Below are positions 9,747 to 16,836 of a stretch of DNA of 64,000 nucleotides, in pieces; the stretch's first letter is position 1; each line of letters opens with the position of its first letter. Under the pieces are notes generated by a model, which saw only the letters and a list, made by a program, of their open reading frames with translations, made no database searches and was not told where the DNA came from. A program made the translations under genes and the position numbers. This DNA is from Desertivirga arenae. GTDB lineage: Bacteria > Bacteroidota > Bacteroidia > Sphingobacteriales > Sphingobacteriaceae. The stretch covers positions 62,001 through 126,000 of the forward strand of contig NZ_JAFEWE010000015.1 in NCBI RefSeq assembly GCF_017355785.1, in the 5' to 3' direction.

Positions 9747-9777
9747 AAAAGGGGCATCAGAAATGAGGCCCCTTTTT
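9747..9777 (+). terminator. Intrinsic terminator after uxaA
   Basis: AAAAGGGGC (9747-9755) pairs with GCCCCTTTT (9768-9776) around a 12-nt loop and ends in a T-run. It closes the uronate block before the glycosyltransferase islet. Confidence 0.85.
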
Positions 9778-9895
9778 CGTATCTATTAAATGTGGTGCTT
9801 CAGTCAATTCTTCAACACCGTCCTGATAATATTTTTATTTTTGCCCTCACAAAGAGTCTGCTTAATTTGATGTGCCTAGGCCAAGAGCTTTTATT

Positions 9896-10828
9896 ATGAA
9901 TAATTCGAAATTTAGAGTATCCGTTGTAATTCCAATTTTTAATGAAGAAGGAAATGTAGCGAAAATTGTGGATGCTCTTTATGAAATACTTAACAGATAC
10001 AGTGACTTTGAAATTTTATTTGTCAACGACGGCAGCACAGACGGAACATTACAAGTACTAAGAGCGATCTCATCGGAAAAAAATCAGATAAAGTATTTGT
10101 CCTTTTCACGAAACTTCGGACACCAAAATGCATTAAAAGCCGGCTTGGATAATGCCGAAGGTGACTGTATCATTTCGATGGATGGAGATCTTCAACATCC
10201 GCCACATCTTATTCCAAGCTTAATTGAAAAATGGCTGGAGGGTTATGATGTTGTTTATACTTTAAGGAAAGAAGATCCCAGACTTGGCTTTTTCAAAAGG
10301 TGGTCTGCTAATTTGTTTTATAAGACAATAAACTCCTTATCAGATATTTCAATAGAAAAGGGAAGTGCCGATTTTCGTCTAATCAGTAAAGCAGTCAACG
10401 AAGTGATCCGAACTCTGCCAGAAAATCCTATTTTTTTTCGAGGCATGATCAAATGGCTCGGTTTCAAGCAGATTGGTATAGAATATATGCCGGAGGAACG
10501 TCTGTGGGGAAAATCAAAGTATTCCTTAAGCAAGATGTTCAAATTTGCAATTATAGGCGTTACGGGATTCAGTATTAAACCTCTCCACCTATCAACATTG
10601 ATTGGGTCGTTTCTGTCGTTTTTCTCCTTCTGTTACGGCCTGTACGCCATTGCCGCATATTTCTTCTCTAACGCCACGGTCTCTGGATGGACATCAATCC
10701 TGGCTTTGATTGCGTTTATAGGGGGAGTGCAATTACTGATGATGGGTATTATAGGAGAATATTTGGGTAAATTATTTATTGCATCGAAACAACGCCCACA
10801 GTATATCATCGCAGAAAAAAAACTTTAA
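9896..10828 (+). CDS. GT2 glycosyltransferase, GtrB/dolichol-phosphate-sugar synthase type
   Basis: Probably transfers a sugar from a nucleotide donor to undecaprenyl phosphate at the inner membrane face. The GT-A domain starts with VSVVIPIFNEEGN, followed by FVNDGSTDGT and the metal-binding MDGDLQHPP. Two transmembrane segments (about 230-295) close the protein, the layout of GtrB-like enzymes. I chose ATG 9896 (310 aa); a GTG at 9872 in frame would add eight residues outside the family start. TATTTTTG at 9836-9843 is a possible -7 box. The next gene, a membrane protein, starts 25 nt downstream and is likely the acceptor transferase. The pair is AT-rich and unrelated to uronate breakdown. 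Confidence 0.85.
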   Translation: MNNSKFRVSVVIPIFNEEGNVAKIVDALYEILNRYSDFEILFVNDGSTDGTLQVLRAISSEKNQIKYLSFSRNFGHQNALKAGLDNAEGDCIISMDGDLQHPPHLIPSLIEKWLEGYDVVYTLRKEDPRLGFFKRWSANLFYKTINSLSDISIEKGSADFRLISKAVNEVIRTLPENPIFFRGMIKWLGFKQIGIEYMPEERLWGKSKYSLSKMFKFAIIGVTGFSIKPLHLSTLIGSFLSFFSFCYGLYAIAAYFFSNATVSGWTSILALIAFIGGVQLLMMGIIGEYLGKLFIASKQRPQYIIAEKKL

Positions 10829-10853
10829 TATTTCTTTAGTAGAATTCCATTTT

Positions 10854-12377
10854 ATGAATAAACGCAATGATTCCTTCGTATTAATAGGTTTAGCCCTTGT
10901 GATCTTTTTGTTCCTTTACCTTACCGGGACTATTACCTCAGGCTATCACAATACCGACGACCACGAGATCTTAGACATATTGAAGGACGTTAAAAAGTTA
11001 CCGATACAGGACGTTATTTACAAATGGATAGAAAACGACCTTAATATTAGATATCGTCCAATGTACTTTGTCCACCGTGTTTTACAGACAGCTATATTTC
11101 AAGATGATCTGTTGCTCTGGTCTATTTATAACTATATCTTATGCGTCTGCACATTCTTTTTATTTTATAAAGGAATGAGAAATCTCAGATTCTCTATATT
11201 AGAGTCGTTGCTTTTTAATATTATCGCGTTTTGGGGGACCCAGATTGCGGTTTGGTGGATGCTCGGGCCAAATGAAACGATTGGATGTTTTTTTCTCTCC
11301 ATTAGTTTTTATTTCCTCTCAAAGTGTAATGGTGAAAAGTACTATACCAAAAATTCTATGCTATTTACTCTTTTTTTGGCCTTAAGTTCCTTAAGCAAGG
11401 AAAGCTTTACTCTTATTATTCCAGCAATGATCCTTCTTAAAGTTTCGAATGAAAAAGAAGTGTATAATTCATCCTGGGAAAAGGCAATAAGAAAAAATAG
11501 ACTTCAATTATTATCATTTCTAGTTCTCCTATTTAATCTGCTTGTTATTGTACTATATGTTGGAACAAATAAGATTGGATATGCGGGCGTAGATCAGGAT
11601 GTCCTTTACAAGTTGAAAGAGATCAACCAAGTTCTGGGAAGTCTTTCTAAATACCTTTTGATACTAGGTATATCTTTCCTTGGTTTACTAGTTGCAAGAA
11701 TTACTTTAAAAAAAGGAACAATGAAGGACATCTGGATTCCAATTTTTATTTTTCTTCTGATAGCAATACCTAATATTCTACTGTATACAAAAAGCGGAAT
11801 GTCTGGTCGCTATTTCTTACCTGCTACAATAGGTTTTGCTTTTATTATTATTTTTTTACTCAGAGCGTTTAAGCCTCTCAGTTCTGGAAGCTATTGGCTG
11901 CTTATCTTAATATCTCTTTTTATTCTGAAAAAGCCCATTAGAAAATCCGTGGAGGAAGCACGGAACTTTGCGAAAGAGGGCCATGAAAATAATGAACTGC
12001 TTGCCGAGGTACTTAAATTTTACCATGATGGAAAAAATACAGTACTTGCGGCAGATCCAGTTGGTGCTCATGAAGCTTCCAGCTCTATCTTCACATACTT
12101 AAATTTCAATCAACAAGTTAAACTATATGCTTACGAAATAGAGGACAAAACTTCTTGGGGAAATGATAGTGTTTTTGCAAAAAGATTGACCGATGCTTGG
12201 AGAGGATGGTTTTCCAAGTCTTTATATAAGGATATGAAAGGGAGGCCAGATATGATTATTTTCCTAAAGAAAGATTTGTCAAACCGTTTCTTTACAGACT
12301 CTAAAATAGACAGTCTAGACTATACTAATACCATTCCCACAAATTCAAGATATTCTTTTTTTGTTAAAAAACAATAA
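10854..12377 (+). CDS. Polytopic membrane protein, putative GT-C-like glycosyltransferase
   Basis: Not recognised as a named family. The 507-aa protein has about ten hydrophobic segments, the first at about 9-27. This is followed by the loop motif NTDDHEI (D35, D36, H37, E38). Acidic residues in the first extracytoplasmic loop are the hallmark of GT-C lipid-linked-sugar transferases, and RYRPMYF soon after fits that layout. The last 130 residues are soluble. With the GtrB-like gene immediately upstream, a role in decorating a cell-surface glycan is inferred. ATG 10854 is preferred over an in-frame start at 10779 that would overlap the upstream gene. No GtrA-type flippase lies beside it. Confidence 0.6.
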   Translation: MNKRNDSFVLIGLALVIFLFLYLTGTITSGYHNTDDHEILDILKDVKKLPIQDVIYKWIENDLNIRYRPMYFVHRVLQTAIFQDDLLLWSIYNYILCVCTFFLFYKGMRNLRFSILESLLFNIIAFWGTQIAVWWMLGPNETIGCFFLSISFYFLSKCNGEKYYTKNSMLFTLFLALSSLSKESFTLIIPAMILLKVSNEKEVYNSSWEKAIRKNRLQLLSFLVLLFNLLVIVLYVGTNKIGYAGVDQDVLYKLKEINQVLGSLSKYLLILGISFLGLLVARITLKKGTMKDIWIPIFIFLLIAIPNILLYTKSGMSGRYFLPATIGFAFIIIFLLRAFKPLSSGSYWLLILISLFILKKPIRKSVEEARNFAKEGHENNELLAEVLKFYHDGKNTVLAADPVGAHEASSSIFTYLNFNQQVKLYAYEIEDKTSWGNDSVFAKRLTDAWRGWFSKSLYKDMKGRPDMIIFLKKDLSNRFFTDSKIDSLDYTNTIPTNSRYSFFVKKQ

Positions 12378-12451
12378 AGTCTGCGTTTTGAATAGTTTAA
12401 AATCTAGTACTAGCTTTAGTAGTCAAAAAAATACCTGAACAACTTTTCGTT

Positions 12452-12491
12452 AAAGCAATTGAGCAAATGTATTCTTTGCTCAATTGCTTTT
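12452..12491. terminator. Bidirectional terminator
   Basis: AAAGCAATTGAGCAAA (12452-12467) is perfectly complementary to TTTGCTCAATTGCTTT (12475-12490) around a 7-nt loop, with A/T runs on both sides. It serves the convergent membrane-protein and YhcH-family genes. Confidence 0.85.
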
Positions 12492-12505
12492 ACTGCTCCG
12501 ACAAA

Positions 12506-12949
12506 TTATATTTTAATTTTAACAACTAATTTCTTGACATTGCCCTCTCCAATCTGAGGAGCGTGTACGTCTTCAGGAAAGAAAACTGCAAACTGACCAA
12601 ATTGAAGGTCGAAATAAGTGCCTGGCTTATCCTTCCAAAAAATCACATCTTTTTCAGAATTGTATTCGCCTGCAGGATCTGAAACAGTGCTTCGTTCAGA
12701 ATATCCGAAAGTCTCTCTTGGGGATAAAGCTACCTGGATATCCATCCAATTGTTGTGGCATTCAAATTTTGCAGTTTCTGTTGTATAAGCTTCTTTGTCT
12801 GATGTACCGGCTTTTAATCCTTCGGCGATCTCCCATTTACCCACTTCAAGGGAAGATAGATCCTGGCTTTTAATCCACTCGAAAGCTTGTTTGAAAAGCG
12901 GGTGAACACCGTAATATTTTTCCGCGTTCTGTAATGAATCGATTATCAT
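12506..12949 (-). CDS. YhcH/YjgK/YiaL (DUF386) family protein
   Basis: A 147-aa cytosolic cupin-like protein of the family once labelled beta-galactosidase subunit beta. Visible family features are the KWEIAEG segment, the ETAKFECHNNWMDIQVAL stretch, and the closing FAVFFPEDVHAPQIG with a His likely to bind metal, then KKLVVKI. Members are linked to sugar-acid and sialic-acid use; an anomerase or epimerase role has been proposed, and the true activity here is unknown. It lies downstream of kdgK in the same direction, but a terminator-like hairpin at 12981-13012 separates them, so read-through or a separate promoter is needed. Confidence 0.85.
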   Translation of the reverse strand: MIIDSLQNAEKYYGVHPLFKQAFEWIKSQDLSSLEVGKWEIAEGLKAGTSDKEAYTTETAKFECHNNWMDIQVALSPRETFGYSERSTVSDPAGEYNSEKDVIFWKDKPGTYFDLQFGQFAVFFPEDVHAPQIGEGNVKKLVVKIKI

Positions 12950-12980
12950 TTAATTTTCTATTTATATGGTTGTTAAAAAT

Positions 12981-13012
12981 AAAAAAATCCGCCTTACTTG
13001 TGCAAGGCGGAT
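12981..13012 (-). terminator. Terminator after kdgK
   Basis: On the minus strand, ATCCGCCTT pairs with AAGGCGGAT (arms 13004-13012 and 12987-12995) and a run of seven T follows (12981-12987). It probably ends or attenuates the kdgK transcript before the YhcH-family gene. Confidence 0.8.
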
Positions 13013-13055
13013 ATATGAGTTTTACCCATTCTCCCCCTTAGGGGACAAGGTGTAA

Positions 13056-14081
13056 TTAGCGTTGTACACGACCTGAAGCGTCACCGTTCATTAACGTTTC
13101 AACTTCAGATAAAGTAGCGTGATTTAAGTCGCCAGGAATTGTGTGTTTTAATGCAGATGCAGCAACACCAAATTCAGCAGCTTCGCCCATTGATTTTCCA
13201 GTTACTAAACCAGTGATAAAACCAGAAGCGAAAGAGTCACCAGAACCTACACGGTCAACGATACGAACTTCGTATTGTTTAGTGTGGTAGAATTCGTTTC
13301 CATCGTATACTAATGCAGACCATCCATTATCGGAAGCACTGTGGCTTTCACGTAATGTAGAAGCGATGTATTTGAATCCGAATTTCTCTTTCATTTGCTT
13401 ACATACTGATTTGTATCCGTCAAGGTTCAATTCACCTTTAGTGATGTCAGTACCTTCAGCTTTGAAACCTAAACTAGTTTCAGCATCTTCTTCGTTACCA
13501 ATACAAACGTCAACATACTGACAAAGTTCAGTCATTACCTGACGAGCTTTTTCTTTGCTCCAAAGTTTCTTACGGTAGTTAAGGTCGATACTTGTAGTGA
13601 TACCTTTAGCTTTAGCAGCCTTTAAAGCCTCTAAAGTAAGAGCAGCAGCAGCATCGCTCAACGCTGGAGTGATACCAGTAGTGTGGAACCAGTCAGCTCC
13701 TTCGAAAATAGCATCCCAGTCAAAATCAGAAGCTTTTACTTCAGCGATAGCAGCATCAGCACGGTCATAAATAACCTGTGAAGCACGCATAGAAGCACCT
13801 GTTTCAAGGAAATAGATACCTAATCTTTTTCCACCTCTTGCAACATACTGAGTATCTACACCATAACGACGTAAATGGTTGATAGCAGCTTGTCCGATAG
13901 CATTATCAGGAACTTTAGAAACGAACACACCGTTTAAACCGTAGTTAGTTACTGCTACAGCAACGTTAGCTTCACCACCACCATAAGTTACATCAAAGCT
14001 ATCGCTTTGTACAAAACGCTCGAATCCTGGAGTAGATAAACGTAGCATGATCTCTCCAAGGGTCACTACTTTTTTTGACAT
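13056..14081 (-). CDS. kdgK: 2-keto-3-deoxygluconate kinase KdgK
   Basis: Phosphorylates KDG to KDPG in the cytosol, where the isomerase and Kdu branches meet. The 341-aa PfkB-family protein has GGGEANVA (34-41), SIDLNYR (164-170) and the catalytic GSGDSFASG motif with GSGD at 279-282 (D282 as base). TIPGDLNHA near the C-terminus is the usual nucleotide-site segment of KDG kinases. It is divergent from kdgA across a 241-nt region holding a -7 box (14133-14140) and the shared operator-like motif. It is the better-conserved of the two kinases in the window, so I give it the name. Confidence 0.9.
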   Translation of the reverse strand: MSKKVVTLGEIMLRLSTPGFERFVQSDSFDVTYGGGEANVAVAVTNYGLNGVFVSKVPDNAIGQAAINHLRRYGVDTQYVARGGKRLGIYFLETGASMRASQVIYDRADAAIAEVKASDFDWDAIFEGADWFHTTGITPALSDAAAALTLEALKAAKAKGITTSIDLNYRKKLWSKEKARQVMTELCQYVDVCIGNEEDAETSLGFKAEGTDITKGELNLDGYKSVCKQMKEKFGFKYIASTLRESHSASDNGWSALVYDGNEFYHTKQYEVRIVDRVGSGDSFASGFITGLVTGKSMGEAAEFGVAASALKHTIPGDLNHATLSEVETLMNGDASGRVQR

Positions 14082-14132
14082 CTTTAAGTCTATTTAATTA
14101 TTAGAGGTTTAAAAATCAAGTTAAAAACTTGG

Positions 14133-14140
14133 CAAAAGTA
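14133..14140 (-). promoter_or_regulatory. kdgK -7 box
   Basis: On the minus strand this reads TACTTTTG, a full match to TAnnTTTG, about 50 nt before the kdgK start. No TTG is seen at the -33 distance. Confidence 0.5.
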
Positions 14141-14181
14141 CATTAAAGTTAAACACTTAGTGTATTTGAGCGGAAAAAATC

Positions 14182-14196
14182 ATCGGGAACGATTGC
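14182..14196. promoter_or_regulatory. Operator-like motif between kdgK and kdgA
   Basis: ATCGGGAACGATTGC shares CGGRAACGATTGC with the palindrome region at 77-89. It lies about 40 nt upstream of the kdgK -7 box and 130 nt before kdgA, placed to affect both divergent units. The left half-site is less conserved than at 69-86. Confidence 0.5.
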
Positions 14197-14272
14197 ATAA
14201 TTTTTTTGTTACCAGAGGCGTGATTCTCATCACCTTTGGGGTAAAAAGCTACATACTTTTATATAAAATTTC

Positions 14273-14280
14273 TACTTTAG
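14273..14280 (+). promoter_or_regulatory. kdgA -7 box candidate
   Basis: TACTTTAG matches TAnnTTTG at seven of eight positions and lies 42 nt before the kdgA ATG. No -33 element was recognised. Confidence 0.35.
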
Positions 14281-14322
14281 CCCTCGATTATAAATCATCT
14301 AAAAAAATTCCAATAATTTAAT

Positions 14323-14982
14323 ATGAGCAAGAAAGAAGAAGTTCTAAAAGTAATTACTGACCAGGGAATATTACCGTTGTATTTTAATAAGGATGCTCAA
14401 ACTAGTGTTGACTTATTAAGAGCATTATATAAGGCTGGCATCAGAACTGTTGAATATACAAACCGCGGCGAAGCAGCATTGACAAACTTTGCTGAAATGA
14501 AAAAAGTTATCGACGCTGAACTTAGGGGAATGCTTCTTGGTGTAGGTACAATTAAAGATGCTGCTGCTGCTGAAGCTTTTGTTAATGCAGGTGCAGATTA
14601 CGTTATTAGTCCCGGATTAGTGGAAGATGTAGCTGAATGGGCAGAGTCTAAAGGTATTCTTTGGGTTCCTGGCTGTATGACCCCTTCGGAAATCATCAAA
14701 GCTGAGAAACTAGGTGCTAAATTCGTTAAATTGTTCCCTGGTAATATCTTAGGTCCAAGCTTCCTTTCAGGAATCAAAGCATTATTTCCAAACCTTCTTT
14801 TCATGCCTACAGGTGGTGTTGATACAACAAAAGAAAACATTTCAGGATGGTTTAAAGCAGGAGTTTGTGCAGTAGGTATGGGTAGTAACCTGGTTACTAA
14901 AGACATTATGGACAACAAGCAATATGACTTGTTAACCGAAAATACTTTGAAAGTTCTTGAGGTGATCAAGTCCTGCAAATAA
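14323..14982 (+). CDS. kdgA: KDPG/KHG aldolase KdgA (Eda)
   Basis: Cleaves 2-keto-3-deoxy-6-phosphogluconate to pyruvate and glyceraldehyde-3-phosphate. The 219-aa class I aldolase is a single (beta/alpha)8 barrel. K136 in AKFVKLFPGN is the Schiff-base lysine, and E44 in VEYTNRGEAA is the conserved acid. GVGTIKDA and PTGGV phosphate-binding segments are present. The MFS gene begins 29 nt downstream, so the two are probably cotranscribed from the promoter region shared with kdgK. Confidence 0.95.
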   Translation: MSKKEEVLKVITDQGILPLYFNKDAQTSVDLLRALYKAGIRTVEYTNRGEAALTNFAEMKKVIDAELRGMLLGVGTIKDAAAAEAFVNAGADYVISPGLVEDVAEWAESKGILWVPGCMTPSEIIKAEKLGAKFVKLFPGNILGPSFLSGIKALFPNLLFMPTGGVDTTKENISGWFKAGVCAVGMGSNLVTKDIMDNKQYDLLTENTLKVLEVIKSCK

Positions 14983-15011
14983 CCAGGGTTATAAACCTAC
15001 ATTAAACGAAA

Positions 15012-16550
15012 ATGGAAAATCAAAAAGCAAGTAATTACAGGTGGACCATTTGCAGCCTCCTGTTCTTTGCTACAACTATCAATTACCTCGACAGGCAGGT
15101 ACTTTCTTTAACCTGGAAAGATTTCATTGCTCCGGAGTTTCACTGGACTGATAGTGACTATGGTACCATAACTGCATTGTTCTCTATCTTTTACGCAGCT
15201 TCTATGCTATTCGCTGGACGTTTCGTAGACTATATGGACACGAAAAAAGGCTTTTTATGGGCAATATTTATTTGGTCTCTGGGCGCTTGTCTTCATGCTT
15301 TCTGTGGTATCGCAACTTCAGGTTTGGTTACCGGCGATTGGATGGTAGGCTTTGAAGGAGCGAAAGAAGCTATTTCAAAAGTTGGCGACACAGCACTGGT
15401 GCTATCTACCAGCGTAACTTTATTTATCGTAGCACGCGTAGTTTTAGCATTTGGCGAGGCCGGGAACTTCCCAGCAGCTATTAAAGCTACTGCTGAATTT
15501 TTTCCTAAAAAGGATAGAGCTCTTGCTACAAGTATCTTCAACGCTGGAGCAACAGTAGGAGCCTTAGCTGCACCTGTTACTATTCCCTTAATAGCTAAGA
15601 ATTTCGGTTGGGAAATGTCATTTATCCTCATTGGAGCATTGGGCTTCGTTTGGATGGGATTCTGGGTTTTTGTTTACAAGAAACCACATGCTCATCCTCG
15701 TGTGAACAAGGCGGAGTTGGAATATATTCAACAAGATATTGTCTCAGAAAACCAAGTTATTGAGCCTGTTATAGGAACTGAAAAAAAGATGAGCTTTGCC
15801 TCATGCTTCAATTATAAACAGACTTGGGCTTTCGCCTTTGGAAAGTTTATGACTGACGGAGTTTGGTGGTTCTATCTGTTTTGGTTCCCGGCTTACTTAA
15901 GCTCCGTTTATGGATTAAAATCAGATAATCCTTTAGCCCAAACAATGATGTTTGTGTTATATGCGATCACTCTCCTATCCATAATTGGAGGTTGGCTTCC
16001 GACTTACTTTGTTGATAAGAAGAAAATGAATCCTTATGAGGGTAGAATGAGGTCGATGCTTATTTTCGCGTTCTTTCCTCTTTTAGCTTTATTAGCTCAG
16101 CCACTTGGTAGCTATTCGGCTTGGTTTCCGGTTATCATAATTGGTATAGCGGGCGCTGCTCACCAGGCATGGTCTGCAAATATCTTCTCAACAGTGGGAG
16201 ATATGTTTCCAAGATCTGCCATTGCAACCGTTACCGGTATCGGGGGAATGGCTGGGGGATTAGGATCGTTTTTCATCAATAAAGGATCAGGTATCTTATT
16301 TGATTTTGCAAGAAAAAGCTGGACAACAGTAAATGGAGAGCCTCTGGCTTCTGTAAAACCAGAATGGGTTACTGCTGACTTTAAGTTAAGCGATACCATG
16401 CTGAAAGACCTTGCTAAGGAAGGAGTGGAAGTTGCAAACGGAGTGAATACAGGTTATCTGATCATTTTCTCTATTTGTGCTGTTGCCTACCTGATAGGTT
16501 GGTTTGTGATGAAGACGCTTGTTCCAAAATACAAGCCTATACAACTGTAA
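15012..16550 (+). CDS. MFS hexuronate transporter, ExuT type
   Basis: Proton-coupled uptake of galacturonate/glucuronate across the inner membrane is the expected role. The 512-aa protein has about 12 transmembrane segments. RWTICSLLFFATTINYLDRQVLS at the first helix (TTINYLDRQ as key) is the anion:cation symporter signature, and GEAGNFPAAIKA lies in helix 4. An insert of about 35 residues (roughly 97-132) between helices 3 and 4, and another of about 35 near residues 430-470 before the last helices, make it longer than E. coli ExuT. It is cotranscribed with kdgA and ends at a strong terminator. Confidence 0.9.
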   Translation: MENQKASNYRWTICSLLFFATTINYLDRQVLSLTWKDFIAPEFHWTDSDYGTITALFSIFYAASMLFAGRFVDYMDTKKGFLWAIFIWSLGACLHAFCGIATSGLVTGDWMVGFEGAKEAISKVGDTALVLSTSVTLFIVARVVLAFGEAGNFPAAIKATAEFFPKKDRALATSIFNAGATVGALAAPVTIPLIAKNFGWEMSFILIGALGFVWMGFWVFVYKKPHAHPRVNKAELEYIQQDIVSENQVIEPVIGTEKKMSFASCFNYKQTWAFAFGKFMTDGVWWFYLFWFPAYLSSVYGLKSDNPLAQTMMFVLYAITLLSIIGGWLPTYFVDKKKMNPYEGRMRSMLIFAFFPLLALLAQPLGSYSAWFPVIIIGIAGAAHQAWSANIFSTVGDMFPRSAIATVTGIGGMAGGLGSFFINKGSGILFDFARKSWTTVNGEPLASVKPEWVTADFKLSDTMLKDLAKEGVEVANGVNTGYLIIFSICAVAYLIGWFVMKTLVPKYKPIQL

Positions 16551-16563
16551 TTGCTGAACTAGC

Positions 16564-16607
16564 AAAAAAAGAGGCTGAAACCCGATAGGTTTCAGCCTCT
16601 TTTTTTT
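16564..16607 (+). terminator. Strong intrinsic terminator after the MFS gene
   Basis: AAAAAAAGAGGCTGAAACC (16564-16582) pairs fully with its complement at 16588-16606 around a 5-nt loop, followed by a T-run. Confidence 0.92.
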
Positions 16608-16667
16608 GCCGCTTTCGTACCTGCTATAGTTATCTGTGCTTCATATTTTATTACTCTATTATTCTAA

Positions 16668-16694
16668 TACCAAGTCACTCAATGACAATTGGTA
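16668..16694. promoter_or_regulatory. Imperfect palindrome upstream of the gapN-like gene
   Basis: TACCAAGTCA (16668-16677) opposes TGACAATTGGTA (16683-16694) with a 2-nt bulge. It sits about 65 nt upstream of TAAGTTTG (16759-16766), a full -7 match for the aldehyde dehydrogenase gene. It could be an operator or a cruciform; it lacks the CGGGAAC motif of the uronate block. Confidence 0.35.
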
Positions 16695-16758
16695 CTGGCT
16701 TGCATTAATTATTTACTTTCAATTGATCTATTCCACTTCCAAGTCTTGCTCAAAACCG

Positions 16759-16766
16759 TAAGTTTG
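16759..16766 (+). promoter_or_regulatory. -7 box of the gapN-like gene
   Basis: TAAGTTTG fits TAnnTTTG and would start a leader of about 65 nt. The nearest upstream TTG is only 10 nt away, so the -33 element is uncertain. Inside the leader, ATG AAA TTT TAC TAA at 16812 forms a four-codon frame just before the main start. Confidence 0.4.
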
Positions 16767-16836
16767 CCTTAACCGTTATTAAAATTCTTTTGGAGCAAAA
16801 TAGCCAATAGAATGAAATTTTACTAAAACAAGTAAT

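Noticed and set aside
9872-9895. GTG start for the GT2 gene
   Set aside because: Adds eight residues before the family's normal start; ATG 9896 fits better.
16812-16826. Four-codon upstream frame as a leader peptide
   Set aside because: Too short and without attenuator structure; noted only within the promoter entry.
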